Origin: Lytechinus pictus | Lineage: Eukaryota > Echinodermata > Echinoidea > Temnopleuroida > Toxopneustidae | Length of the DNA stretch: 64,000 nt | Reading direction: 5' to 3' | Assembly (NCBI RefSeq): GCF_037042905.1 | Contig: NC_087252.1 | Span: 1,488,501 to 1,552,500 of the forward strand | Part shown: positions 1-13,161 of the stretch, piece by piece | Position numbering within the stretch: the first letter of the stretch is position 1 | How the letters are laid out: each line of letters starts with the position of its first letter | Notes under the pieces: model-generated | What the model was told of the DNA's origin: nothing | The model's input: only the letters and a program-made list of their open reading frames with translations | The model's database searches: none | Program-made: the position numbers and the translations under genes

Positions 1-550
1 AAATGTAAGGTTTCTATTCCAGACCACCCCCCCCCCTCGTTGAACTCAAATCGTCAAGAACTAGGTGCACTAGCTAGAAGGGAGCAAACATTACGAAGAT
101 AATAAGGGATGGGGGTCACCCTCAATATTGTGGCATTTAAATAAACCATGAAATTTGTTTTTTTTTCTCAAAATTTATTTGACAGTAAGAAAAAGCCACT
201 GAGAAATATATATAAGGGGTTATAAATCCGGATGTACTAATAAGAGAAATAAAATGATGTGTCATGTATGCCACCCGTATGCATATCCATACCCATAGGC
301 CTATATTTCCTTCATTTATTTAACTTTTGGTTTGTTTATTGATTTTTGCTGTCTTTCAAAGTAAAGACATATTTTGTTTGCTCATTTAAATTGGAGAAAC
401 CATGCAAGATCAGTAATGAGGCCAAAGCTTTAATATGGCTGGCCTCATTAGTGGAGAGGGACGGAACGTGAGCGACCAAGAGAAGAGAGAGGGAGAGAGC
501 GCGTGCAAGACAGGAAGCCTGCAGGAGGCTATGAGGAGATGGATCGAGAG

Positions 551-711
551 CAGTGGCGGGGCCAAGGGGGGGGGGCGCATTGGGGGCACCCCCCCCCCCT
601 CCCTTCGAAATTTTAAAAACTGAAAAATTCTAATAAGTAACCCTGTGCCCCAAAAATATTTTCTTTTGGCCCCACAGTGCTCCCCCCCCCCCCTTCTATT
701 TACTGCCACTG
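551..711. mobile_element. Short hAT-like MITE with poly-G/poly-C ends
   Basis: Left end CAGTGGCGG and right end CTGCCACTG are inverted. The flanks ATCGAGAG and TTGGAGAG agree at 6 of 8 bases, consistent with an old 8-bp duplication. It lies in purine-rich DNA. Confidence 0.55.
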
Positions 712-857
712 TTGGAGAGATGCGGGATAAGAGCTAAGAAGCGGTAACTTGGAGAGAGGGAGGAGACAGTGGAGATGAGATGAGGAGGCAGAAGAGGGGG
801 GTAACCCGGAGGGGTAACCACGGGGGTAACTAATGATGGAGAGAGTTGCGGGAAGCA

Positions 858-1433
858 TTAAAGGGATGGTCCGGGCTGAAAGTATAGCTTAATAGATAGA
901 ATAGAATTCACTATTAAAGCAAAATGCCGAAAATTCCATCAAAATCAGATAACAAATAACAAAGTTATTGAATTTTAAAGTTTAGCAATATTTTGTGAAA
1001 ACAGTCGTCATGAATATTCATTAGGTAGGCTGATGATGTCATATCCCCACTTGTTCTTTTGTATTTTATTATATGAAATTAGGTTTATTCAAATTTTTTC
1101 CTCCAAGAACTATATAGAAAAATTGGATTGACAACTGATTTAGTGCATTAGTTGCTGTACTTATTTCATTATAAGGGAGACATATTATTCACACAAGTAT
1201 GGAATAATGAAAAAAAATTATTATTTCATGTAATACATAAGAAACGGAGAATGGGGATGTGACATCATCAGCCCACCTAATGAATATTCATGACGACTGT
1301 TTTCACAAACTTTAAACTTCAATAACTTTATTATTTGTTATCCAATTTTGATGAAGTTTTCGGCATTTTGCTCAGTGAATTCTACTCTATGTATTAAGAT
1401 ATAAATATTTTCAACCCGGACCATCCCTTTAAA
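858..1433. mobile_element. Foldback MITE, family M1 (TTAAAGGGATGGTCCGGG ends)
   Basis: The left end TTAAAGGGATGGTCCGGG and right end CCCGGACCATCCCTTTAA are inverted, and the pairing continues inwards (for example GAATATTCATTAGGT against CCTAATGAATATTC). It is about 575 bp and non-coding. TTAA at both ends may be the target duplication. Confidence 0.85.
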
Positions 1434-1769
1434 TAGAGAGCCTAGTCAGTGTGGGAGAGAGGGGGAGGGGAATGAGCCTATGGAGGGAGAGAGAGTGAAA
1501 GAGGGGACATCCCGATAGACCGCGGGTCCGATAGACCGCGGGTCCGTTAGACCGCGGGTCCGATAGACCGCGGGTCCGATAGTCCGCGGGTCCGATAGAC
1601 CGCGGGTCCGATAGTCCGCAGTGTGTGTAAAATTATGATCAGATATATAAAATGTAATCGTGAGGTCCAAAGGTCAAATGATACGAGGCCATGGGGTTCT
1701 ATCAGGTGCGGATCCATGGGGGGCCGAGGGGGAACTGCCTCAGCCCCCCCCCCCCCCCCCACCCCCAGC

Positions 1770-2670
1770 TCAAAAAAAGAGGGGGGGAGGGGAAAAGGGA
1801 GAAAGAAAAAAAAGAGGAAGATGGGAAAAGAAGAGAATAGAAAAGAGAGTACGAAGGAGAAAGGAAGAGAAGAAAAAAAGAGAAGAAAAAGAGGAAAGGA
1901 AAGACAAAGAAAATGGGAAAAGAAAAGGGGAAAGAAGAGAAAAAAGAGAGGAGGGAAAAGGAAGAGAAGAAAAGAAAGGAGAAGGGAAAAGGAGGAAAAA
2001 GAAGGAAAAAAAAGAGGAAGGAATAGAAGAATATTTAAATAGAGGAAGATGGGAAGAAAGATAAGAAAAAAGAGAGAGAGGAAGAGGGGAAAAGAAGAAA
2101 AGAAAGCGAGAGAGAGGGGAAGGGGGAGGGAGAGAAGAAAAAAAGATTAAAAGAAAAAAAGGGGGAAAGGAAAGAAAAGAAAAAGGGAAAAGTAAAGGGG
2201 AAAGAGAAAAAAGAGGAAGAGGGGCAAAGAAAGAAAAGAAAAGAACGGAGTAAGGAAAAGGAGGAAAAGAAGAAGAAAAAAAGAGGAAGAAAGAGAATAA
2301 TATTTAAAGAGAGAGGAAGATGGGAAAAAAGAAAAAAAAGAAAGAGTAAGGGGGGAGGAAGAGAAGAAAAACGAGAAAAGAGAGAGGAAAAGAGGGAAAG
2401 AAAAGACAGAAAAAGAGAAGAAAAGGGGGAAAGAAAAGATGGGGGAAAAGGAGAAGAAAAGGGGGAAAGGAAGACAATAAATGAGAGAAGAAAAGGGGAA
2501 AATAAAGAGAAGAAAAAGAGAGAGAGAGGAGGAAAAGAAGAGAAGAAGAAAAGGGGAGAGGAAGAGGGGGAAAGAAAGAGAGAAAGAAAGAGAAAGGAAG
2601 GAAGGGGAATGAGGATAAGAGAAAGAAAAAAAGAAAGAAATGGAGATGGGAAACGGAAGAGGGAGATGTT
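1770..2670. repeat. Purine-rich (GGAAGA)n-like tract
   Basis: Nearly pure A/G on the + strand for about 900 bases. Long frames on both strands (Lys/Arg/Glu-rich on +, Phe/Ser-rich on -) are composition artefacts. Confidence 0.9.
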
Positions 2671-3124
2671 GACCTGGACGTCGATTTGATGGCACCAAAA
2701 TGACGTTCGAACTATGGGGCGCCGAACTGATGTTTGAACTAGAGGGGGGCGCCAAATTAATATTCGAACTAGGGGAGCGCTAATTTGAATTTTGACTATA
2801 TGGCGACAAATACATGTTTCAGAGAGGGGGAGGGAGGGCAAAGTTATATTTCACATGGGGGCGCCAAGTTTATGTTCAACCGAGGGCGACAAATTGACCT
2901 TGAACTTAGGGGGCTTAATGCAAATTCATTTTTGACCGGGGGCGCAACATTGCTCGTATTGCCTGTTTATAGTGAAATATATGTCCTGCCCAAAAAACTT
3001 AAATTAATGCGGCTGAATTAAAATATCCCGTTTTTACGATAACAGACAAAACCAATGTTTTTGAGTTTTAAGTCTGTTTAGCGAGATAGATACCCTGTTC
3101 AGGGTCACAAAAAAGGGTTATTAT

Positions 3125-5725
3125 CAAATTCAGCTCGCGCTACGCGCTTGCAATATTTGATTAATGAGGTATGCATCTTCTGCATCAATCCCACATGTAA
3201 GTGTTAGTGTTTTTCAAGTCAACATACATTGGCCGATCCAGGGGGCAAAGATTCCCCCCCCCCCCATGGTGGCGCAAAAAAGGGGTAAGAAACAGAAAAA
3301 AGAGAAAAAGGACAAGCAATTAGAATAGGAATTATACCTTAGTCTTTCTTAAGTCAGTATATAAAAAAATTGAGCTCGCGCTTCGCGCTGGCATCAATAA
3401 ATTGTTTAGTTATATACGCATCCCGACCTTACAGTTTTTAATGCGAACGAGAAGCACAAGCTGAAAATATTTGATATTCTAACCTGACAACTGAAAATGT
3501 ATTTTTCATTTCATCAAGTTTTCAGCTAGCGCTTCGCGGTCGCATTCATTTCTTAATAGATATGCATCGTGTTCATCATAACAACTACTAACATAGGCGG
3601 ATCCAGGCGGCCCGAGGGCAACCTCCCCCCTATTGACAGAGCAAATAAATTGGGAAAAACGGGGAAAGAAAAAAAGGGGGGAAGAAATTAGAAAAAAAGA
3701 AGACGAAACATAACAGGAGGAAGACGAGTGAATAAAATAAGGTCAGGAGAAGACTTGGAAAACAATTTTTGAAAATATTTAATGTCACTATATTAAAGTT
3801 TCGCTCGCGCATCGCGCTCGCATTGCCTGTTCGATGAAATACATATCTTGCTCAATATGCTGATATGTAGTTTAAAATATCAAATTTTGATATCAATATA
3901 CAAAACATAATTCAGCTCGGACATCGATCTTTCATTATTTTGTTTTATTTACCAATTTATGTTTTTAAGTGCTCTGGAAAATGTCCGTTTTATGGTTTGA
4001 ATCAACATTTACAACATTTTGTGCGCTCGCACTATTTGCCAAGTAGGCCTACCTATTGTCTTTTTGTATTTCATTTTGTCTCGATTGTAAAAAAATAATA
4101 ATAAAGGCCTATGAGCTAGCGCTGTGCGCTCGCATTTTGATTGATGAGTTATGTATACCTATATATTAATTCTATAACAAACTACTTAAATCCCCCCATT
4201 AAAAAATTCCGGATCGCGATTTGCGCTCGCATTATTTGCTAAAAATATATCAACCAATGAATCCTATTCATGATTACAAAAATACTTAAAATATCCAGTT
4301 TTCAGGCCTCATGCACTGTCAACAAATTTCACACGCTAGGTTTAACAGATTAATAAACATTAAATAAAATTTGTGTGAATTCATAATAACTAAATTGTCC
4401 CTTTTTCAGAAATAAATATCGACAAGTTTTAGGAAAAGAAATAGAAGACAGTCATCATTCTTATATGATGACAAAATGTCCTTAGGCCTAAAATGTCTCG
4501 ATCCTAGGTCAAAATAATAATAAAATATCAGCTCGCGCTTCGCGCTCGCATTATTTATATAGTGCTATCAAATTTCACTATATACACAGTGCTGTAAACA
4601 GTGCTTAAATTGACCCTTTTCATATTGGAATTTCAAATATTTTTTTCAGCTCGGGCTCTGCGCTCGCATTATTGATTTTTATGATGAAAAATGAAATGTA
4701 TTCAGATTGCCAGGATTCTGTCGAACTCTAAAACACGCGCACGCATGTTTTTTTGAGATACAAAGCTTGATCTTATTCAAAATGTGCTAAAATTATCCAG
4801 TTTCGGATCAGAATATCAAAAATTTTCTGCTCGCGCTTTGTGCTCGCATTATTATTGTAAAAAGATACCAAAAATTACCCATGCTTTTTCATGATTGACA
4901 AACATGAATCGAATGTCCCATAGGGGGATTTGAAATCTCATCTTTTTAGGTTGGAATATCAAAAATGTTCAGCTCGCGCTTCGCGCTCGCATTATTTAAT
5001 CGTTGAAATATGTATCGTCTTAATGGCTAACTACAAAACATCCTTAACAGGTCCCTTTTCGACCAGGCCAGAACGAATATTTAACATTTCTGCTCGCGCT
5101 TCGCGCTCGTGGTAATTATCTAGTTACATACGCGTCCTGTTCAGGTTCACAAACATTGCCCAAAATGTTCAATTTTCAGGACAAAATACATGAAATTTCA
5201 TTTTTAGATTACATAGGGCTTAAGAGATTATTACACATTTATGTGGCTTATAAAGTAAAGCTAGGAAATGACTGTTAGGACATGGGCGTTTTGCCCACCC
5301 CCCCCCCCAAAAAAAAAAAAGAGAGAATCAAGACTAAGAAAAAATAGAGAGAAAAGGAAATGGATTAGGATGAAATATAATATTATTTACCAAATATTAT
5401 GTCAAAATCTATCACAACCTTGTATTTTTGTAATAAAAATGTCGGCATATTTGCTTGCTCGCTTCGCTCACTGGCAACTTCTTATTAATTTTATGCGATA
5501 CACCATATCGAGCCCCCTCGAAATTGTTGGCTCATTACGGCACTGGGACAACCCCTTCAAAGAAAAAAAAATCAACTTTGAGCGGCCGATCGGGGAAAAT
5601 ATGGGTGAAAAATGGCCCCTCCCCCTACTGGCGGAAGATGGGTCCGCCCCTGACTTAGGCTTTCAGGATATAATACATGAAAAATCTATTTAAAAAAATC
5701 AGATCGCGCTTCGCGTTCTCATTAT
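3125..5725. repeat. Array of GCTCGCGCTTCGCGCTCGCA units inside the hAT-like element
   Basis: A CG-rich, partly self-complementary core recurs at roughly 3132, 3371, 3522, 3802, 4112, 4217, 4530, 4649, 4829, 4970, 5092 and 5702. It is usually followed by TTATTTA and separated by AT-rich spacers of 100-300 bases. The spacers share AAAATGTCC, TTTTCA and TATGTATC-like words, suggesting a diverged tandem repeat. Confidence 0.8.
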
Positions 5726-6513
5726 TTATTTAGGCCATGTGAGAGACCTCAATGTGTTTTTAAGAATGAAATCTCAGATTTTCTTTAACGTCTACCCCCC
5801 TCCCACTTCATTTATTTTTTTTAACTTGGTGCCGTCGCCACCCCCCCCCCCCCCCCGTGCACCCATGCTGAATAAATACGCCACTGATGAGGAGAATTAG
5901 TCGATTGCTTCGAGATTGCATTATTCCCAAGAGGTTATCATTAATATTATTGAAGGGTATTCTAATTCAACAGTACAGAAACTACAGCTCTCGTTCACAC
6001 AATATTCTAGTAGGGCCTACTCTGGTTAGAAGTTACACCAATTTGAACACCCCCCCCCCCCCCATCGCTCGTGGTTCGCGCTCCCATTGATATCACATTA
6101 TACATGTATATTGAAGGATTTTTTTTTTTTTATAGAACACATGAAAAAGTGGTCTTTGTTTTTTTTTAATGTGATTATAAGATAATTCAAAATCCATTTA
6201 AGGCACTTAAGTTAGCCTGGCCAGGAGGGAGTGGGCGCCATTTTTCGAAAAGTACACATGGGCGCCAAAAATTAGGTCAAATTCCCCCCTCCCTCCCCAC
6301 GAAATCCTGGATCCGCACCTGGGTTCTATAACAATAACCCAATTAGGGCAATCACCCCCTGACAACTACTTCAAGGAAAACATTATCCCCATATTTTTAC
6401 CGCCGGGGACTGTTACCCCCCCCCCCGGAAATTTACTCTCCAGACGGAGCCTTGAAACTGCCATCAACGTGAAGACATGGCGTGGTACTTTATCTTGCCA
6501 TGTCTTAATTAAT

Positions 6514-6843
6514 CATTGGTGGCGGAAGGCAAAAAAAATTAGGGGGTCCACCTAAAATTTTGGGATGGACACAGGTAAAAATTTTGACAAGCAAATCAAC
6601 CAAAATTTATAGGAGGGACCACCAAAATTTCTTGACAAGAAAAAAAAAAGGTTATCAACCAAAATTAGGGGGGGGGGGGACAAAAAGATTTTAGGGGGGC
6701 CCACCTCAATTTAGGGGGGTGGACGTAGAAAACAAATTGACAAGCAAACAAAAAGGTTCTCAACTAAAGATCTAGGGGGGACCGTCCCCCACCTCAAATT
6801 TAGAGGGGAAATACCCCCCCCCCCCCCGCTTCCACCGCCTAAG
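6514..6843. mobile_element. hAT-like MITE, 330 bp, with 8-bp target duplication TAATTAAT
   Basis: The ends CATTGGTGGCGGAAG and CTTCCACCGCCTAAG are imperfect inverted repeats. TAATTAAT flanks both sides (6506-6513, 6844-6851). The interior is repeated short AAAATTTAGGGGG-type units with a poly-C tract near the right end. Confidence 0.8.
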
Positions 6844-7523
6844 TAATTAATACGCTTATTATTTCGACATAGCGATATATTCTATCTTGTCAAGTCGATA
6901 TGTCCACATGGCGAGATATGAAGTGTACAAGTCCCGGCGAGAATCCCGATATATCGCCTTGCTGACATGTAACTTATTTAAGTCGACTTGGCAAGATAAA
7001 ATATCTCGCCATGTTGACATATAACTTTTTATAAGTGGACTGGCTTGGCAGGATAACGTATCGCGCCATGCGGACATAATAAGCTTATTTAGTCGACAAG
7101 GCAAGATAAAGTATCTCGCCATGTCGTCAAGTCGATGGCATTTTAGAGGCTCCGTATGGCGTCTAGAGGGTAAATTTCCGGGGGGAGGGGGGTAACAGTC
7201 CCTGCACGATAAAAATATGGGAATAATATTTTCCTTGAAGTAGATGTCAGGGGGCGATTGTCCTTTGGGTCATCGTTATAGAACCCCATGGACTCGTATC
7301 ATTGGCCTTTTGACCTCTTGATGACATTGGATCTCACTATATCCTGATCATAATTTTACACACACCGCGGACTATCGGACCCGCGGTCTATCGGACCCGC
7401 GGTCTATCGGACCCGCGGACTATCGGACCCGCGGTCTATCGGACCCGCGGTCTATCGGACCCGCGGACTATCGGACCCGCGGACTATCGGACCCGCGGTC
7501 TATCGGACCCGCGGTCTATCGGG

Positions 7524-8470
7524 CTGTAACCGTGAAAGACGGTGAAGAGAGAGGGAGAGGAGGCCCTGGAGAAAGTGACGGGAAGAGGAATGGGGGGGGG
7601 GGGGGGGGGTGTGGGAACGTGGAGTGTCCCCGGGGTGTGTCTGGGGAGTGAGGGGGTGTTGTATAATATTAAGGTAGAATGCCTTCCTGGGAGGCCAACT
7701 TCATGTCGAAGCGGAGATGCACTTGACAATACTTAAAAGGAAGGATGAGGCTTCGGCAAACATCTTTATCAATTTATTTTACAAGTAAACGAATAAGAGT
7801 CACACAAAACGTCGACATGAACTCCCTTTAAGCCCTTTGGAGGTACTCTGCCCCCCCCCCCCCCCGTACACCAATAAAGCAACTAAATTATTCTGGTCCA
7901 AATAAACAATACAAATTTTCAGGTCTAAAATATGAGTTTTAGACCGAGAGATAATTTTTAGATTTTTAGTTGCATGAGCACAGACTGTAAGACGTACAAC
8001 AAAAGAGGGCGTTTGTAGAAAAAAGTTTGCGTCAGGCCGAGGCAACTCCGTGAGTTCAAAACACCACCTTTCTCTCACTATTTCTTATTTTGCGTTTACA
8101 TTTAGAAAAAAAAGAGGAGGAAGAAAAATTAATCCATGTTACCCGATCAAATCTGCATCTTGCGATTCCAGCAACAGCCAAGGGCCTAACTTTTTTTTCT
8201 TTTCTCAGAAATAGCACTTCCAACCAGTAATCCCTTGCTAATGCTATTTGGTCCGTCCTGTTCAAAAGATGGATTAATCGATTTTGTTTTTAGTTCGCTT
8301 TTCATCCAACAATGGTCTTGATCTGGGATTTCCAACTACACGTGAATAGGAAGGAGGAGTATCAGATACTCAAAAGGGCGAATGTAAGATAACAGTGTTT
8401 GATGCGACAACAGAGCTTTAAAAACACAGTTGTCGCATCATTATTTGTTAAGATGGTGTGCATACACTGG
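7524..8470. other. Intergenic, no gene seen
   Basis: Contains poly-G/poly-C runs at about 7592 and 7850 and ordinary AT-rich sequence. Short frames on both strands show no recognisable domain. Confidence 0.5.
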
Positions 8471-8736
8471 CGATGGTGGTGGTGATGATGGTGATGATGA
8501 TGATGATGAAAATGGTGATGATGATGATGATGATGATGGTGGTGATGATGATGATGATGATAATGGTGATGATGATGATGATAATGATGAATATGATGAT
8601 GATAATGACGATGATGACGATGATGGTGATGATGGTGATGGATGATGGTGATGATGATAATGATGATGATGAATATGATGATGACGATGATGATGATGAT
8701 GGTGATGATGGTGATGGATGATGGTGATGATGATGG

Positions 8737-8774
<38 letters not shown>

Positions 8775-8877
8775 GTGATGATGATGGTGATGATGATGGT
8801 GATGATGATGATGATAATGATGATGATGAATATGATGATGATGGTGATGATGATGATGTATATGATGATGATGATGG

Positions 8878-8908
<31 letters not shown>

Positions 8909-9107
8909 GATGCTGATGATGATGATGCTGATGATGATGAAAATGGTGATGATGAATATGATGATGATAATGACGATGATGACGATGATGGTGATGGATG
9001 ATGGTGATGATGATGGTGATGGTGATGATGATGATGATGATGATGATGATGGTGATGGATGATGGTGATGGATGATGAATATGATGATGATGATGGTGAT
9101 GATGATG

Positions 9108-9139
<32 letters not shown>

Positions 9140-9396
9140 GATGATGGTGATGATGATGCTGATGATGATGATGCTGATGATGATGAAAATGCTGATGATG
9201 ATGATGATGAATATGATGATGACGATGACGATGATGATGATGATGATGGTAATGGATGATGGTGATGATGATGATGATGAATATGATGATGACGATGATG
9301 ACGATGATGGTGATGGATGATGGTGATGGATGATGATGATAATGATGATGATGAATATGATGATGATGATAATGATGATGATGAATATGATGATGG

Positions 9397-9442
<46 letters not shown>

Positions 9443-9515
9443 GATGCTGATGATGATGATGATGAATATGATTATGATGATGATGATGATAATGTTGATG
9501 ATGATGATGATGATA
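8471..9515 (+). repeat. GAT trinucleotide microsatellite, about 1 kb
   Basis: (GATGAT)n with scattered GGT, AAT, GAC and GCT variants. It contains higher-order repeats of a GATGGTGATGGATGATGGTG block. There is no gene: all three forward frames stay open for long stretches only because the repeat lacks frequent stops. Confidence 0.95.
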
Positions 9516-11443
9516 GGTCAGAGAGAAAGATGTTCTTTAAAATGTACTTTCTCTAATTTCTGTTTTTTTTTTCTTCAATTTATTGTGCTCGTGTCTGCCC
9601 TAATTTGGAAATTTCTATCCCAATTGATAATTGCTCAATTGTTCCAAATTTTAGAGCAAGTTTTCCATTATGACGTTAATCATCATCGACCGATCATGAA
9701 TTGTGGTTGCTTTCCAAAACAATCGAAACTTTTATTTTTAAGCTGCAGGTTTATCCAGATTATTGATCAAAATAATATGTGATTGTTATAAAATGTTATT
9801 TTTGCACACAATGTTACATAATTCTATTTGAAAAGATAATAAAATAATTTAAATATTTCTTACAGCCACAATGTATATTATGGAACCATACACTTCTATC
9901 ACAAACATAAAGTGTTCATTTTCCCTCGTTTGCTGCACTCGCTCACACAAGTCATATATATTATCACTATATGGTTTAAACAAGCAAACTAATCTAGAAA
10001 GCAAGAAGAGGAAACCAATTTTAATTACAGAGCATGGTTTCGGAAGCTAATGATTTAGCTGAGCGAGATGACCGAAAATATAAATCATTATGACAAAATA
10101 TAATATCTTCATCTAATTTTTTTTCTCGCATCACTCGTTCTTTATATCTATAAGACAGTGTAATTTTGGAATTACATCCTTATTGGCATATTGTAATTAT
10201 AGTATGCAAAATTTTGCAGTTATGTGATCATTGTTACCCTCTATTTTATTGAATGAAAAAATATATTTAGCGAAAAAAAAAGACCGGTTTGTTCCATTTG
10301 CAGTGATTTGCATACGAGCTAATCGAGCGAGCCAAAATGCCCACATAAATTTGTGGTATCAAGGAAAAATGGGAAGAGGGTATACCTACAATGATGGAGA
10401 TAGGTGAGGATAAAGAGTAAGGCGAGGGAGAGTCGGTCGATGTGGGAGAGATGCACGGGCCTATCTATGGAGAGGGGGATGGCGAGAGGATGAGATAGCT
10501 AGAGGCAGTGAAGGGGAGGGATGAGGGGCGGGGGAAGAGGGATTGGGGATGGAGCTAGGGGGGGGGGGCTGGAAGTGTGGGAGGAGATAGAGGGGTTGCA
10601 TGATTGTATATGGCTTAGGATGCCTTCATTGAAGCTACTGAGCAAGGAGAGGCGGAGATAGGATGGGGGGGGGGGGAGAGGGGTAAGACAAAGGTGTCAG
10701 TATACATCGACGAATTCTCTGCAAAATCTAGGGCGTCCATCCCAATAAAAATGTCGTCTCACTCTCGCTCCCCATACATACCCATCCCCCCTTCATGTTA
10801 TACCAACTTTCTACGGGATGTCTGCCCATCGACCAATGCGAGATGCTGGTGGTGTGACGTCATTACCTACGTCAAAAACCTTCATTCCATGTCTTCTCGA
10901 AGCCCGTGATGAGCGGGAGATCGATCGCGGTTGTCATGGTAATGAGTATCACTTTCCTCGCGTACGCTCCGCATGGATGGTGTGTGTGTGTGTGTGGGGG
11001 GGGGGGTGTCTCTAGTTTGTTCTCGCTGAGGTCTCGTTAGTTGGGTAAATGCAAATTAATGCCAAACAACAATACGATCAAGAAAAAGCATTCTCTAATT
11101 CAGCCAAGACAAAGTACTGGTGATAAAGCCGTGGGGGAGGGGTTATACTTATACCACTCCAGTCACCTCTATATCCTTTAAACTTTTATGACCCCCTTAC
11201 CTGTAATTATGGGAATAATCCTTTCTGTAAAAGTAATTAAGCAAGTCCGTAGCCGGGGGGGGGGGGGGGGTCCGATCAAATCCTCCCATTCTCCCAAAGG
11301 AATAAAACAAAAAATAGGGAAGGAAATATATATATTTTCGGGGACGAAATTTAAAACAATTTTTACAGAAGATTTTTTTTAATTATTATAATTCTCTGGT
11401 AAGGGATCGAAACCCTAATTGAAAACCCTGGCCACGGGGCTGA

Positions 11444-11500
<57 letters not shown>

Positions 11501-13153
11501 TAAAGTAATAAATCGGAAGGTTACTTTAGTATGATGAATAATAATAATGATCATAAGGCGATGATGATTACAATTTTGATGACGATGGCGATAATTAGAT
11601 GATAATAATAAAAATAAAGATACTACTTCTAAAAATAACATTGCCGGTATTATTAGTAATAAAAACAAAAATGATAATGCTGACACTCATAATCATATTC
11701 AAAACATTTTCTTTGTTCCAGATTAACAAAGAAGATTTCAGTTTTGACATTAAACCACAATACGGTATACAAAAGGTTTGAGTTGTGTATGTCTGCCATT
11801 TGCAGTATTTTGATTCCTAGGTGGTGCTCTTAATGCATGGAAAATTCACGTGGCATCATATAGAGGATTGTAACATTTGTATGGATTGGTTATAGATCTC
11901 TCTATTACTTTGTTTCGAATAAAAGTTCAGTAATAATAATTTATATCTTTAACAATATAACAAAATCAGCCATGTCAGTCTCCCTTTTCCTTTGAAAGTT
12001 CTTGTTTCTAAATACTTAACATTTTTCGCCCAATATATTGAACGACAGAGAGGCGTTTTAAGACAGTGTACACTGGTTTAACGGTTGAATAATGAATGAC
12101 GTACAATGTGACCTTTTGTGCAAATTTTCTTTCCTCTTGACTTTTATTTCTGCGAAAGAGTTTGTCACTGTAAAGTTGCCCCTATAGATGGCGCTATAGC
12201 AAAAACAAGATGAAAACGACACCGATCGCCGCTGATGATCCATCGTTATATGGGGATATACTCTCACAGAGCTAGATTTTCATTTTTTTAAAAGGTCAGT
12301 ATTTTTGCTTGTTCGCTTTGCTCACTCGTTACGATTAAGAAACTGTATCTACATAGACCTACGTCGTGTTGTTTGCCTCGACATTTTGCCTCATTACGAA
12401 ACTGCTCTCATCTTTAGTACCAGACCAGTCAGACAGGTTTTTTTGCTCTTTTATGTCTATTTTTCTCTCTCATGATGTAAATTATAACTGCGCGAAGCGC
12501 TGGAACTAAGCTCTCTGATCTGATTAACATATAGGAGATGAAGTATCACATGACTGAAATTCAGTGTATCTTCGCCATTCAAATAATTAAGAACATGGTC
12601 ATAATGAAGCACATTAAAACAGACCGTATATAAACTTATAGCAGAAAATGGTTATGAGGGCGTAGACCCCCTGTCTACGGATGGGTGGGGGGGGGGGGGG
12701 GGGGGGGGGAGGGCAGAGACTTAATTGCAGAGTGAGCCAATTATATGAGGGGGGGGTTGTTGAGGATGAAGGGAATCGTCGAGCAAGCAAACATTTCGAC
12801 CATTTTTAGACAAAAATATAATTTTTGGATAGATTTTGACACAAAATTCAAAGAATATAGTAGGCCTATATAATATTTCACTATTTCCCATTCCCTAATA
12901 CTTTCCTTTCTCCCCTTTTCCCTGCATGGTCATGAAACCTTTTTTTCTGGGGTGGGGGAGGGGATCTCACCCAGACATCTCTACATCTTACTCCCAAGTT
13001 GGCAATCGTATACGGTTGCGTGGATCAGAAGGGGGGGGGGGGGGTATTGCGCTCTATCTATTATTTTGATGCAAATGCTTTCATGGCGTTTAAAATAAAT
13101 TGGATAGCACTGGAAAAGACCTCGAGGTAGGCCCTATTTGTTAGAAATGTAGG
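9516..13153. other. Intergenic, no gene seen
   Basis: Mostly AT-rich unique-looking DNA with a purine-rich, degenerate stretch at 10370-10690, several G runs (10560, 10665, 11257, 12685-12710, 13031) and a GA microsatellite. No frame shows a recognisable domain, and no RNA gene was recognised. Confidence 0.5.
11444..11498. repeat. (GA)n microsatellite followed by poly-G
   Basis: About 23 GA units (11444-11489) then a G run. Confidence 0.95.
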
Positions 13154-13161
13154 ATGGGTAC

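Larger units (their letters stand above)
1703..6321. mobile_element. Non-autonomous hAT-like element, 4.6 kb, with 8-bp target duplication
   Basis: The ends are CAGGTGCGGATCCA and the inverted TGGATCCGCACCTG. They are flanked by a perfect 8-bp duplication GGTTCTAT (1695-1702 and 6322-6329), present once in the opposite arm of the host foldback. An 8-bp duplication and CAG...GGATCCA ends point to hAT (family knowledge). I see no transposase. The interior is a purine-rich tract (about 1770-2670) and a long array of GCTCGCGCTTCGCGCTCGCA units. Confidence 0.85.
1511..7523. mobile_element. Foldback element with 16-bp CCGCGG repeat arms, split by two insertions
   Basis: The left arm begins with about seven units of GATAGACCGCGGGTCC (1511-1620). 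The right arm ends with about ten units of the reverse complement (7366-7523). Inside these, 1621-1702 continued at 6330-6480 pairs with 7135-7365 in reverse, including matching blocks around ACTTCAAGGAAAA and TGTTACCCCC. Without the two later insertions the element is about 1.05 kb. The loop (6852-7125) holds tandem units based on TGGCGAGATA and TATCTTGCC. There is no coding capacity. The superfamily is unknown to me. Confidence 0.8.

Noticed and set aside
1511..1620. CRISPR-like regular repeats
   Set aside because: Units are contiguous 16-mers without unique spacers, in animal DNA, and form one arm of a foldback element.
2035..2841. 268-residue minus-strand frame rich in Phe, Ser and Leu
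   Set aside because: Arises from a purine-rich tract in a transposon. No domain pattern other than composition.
8430..9556. Long open frames coding for poly-Asp or poly-Met
   Set aside because: Pure translation of the GAT microsatellite. No start context, homology or splice structure.
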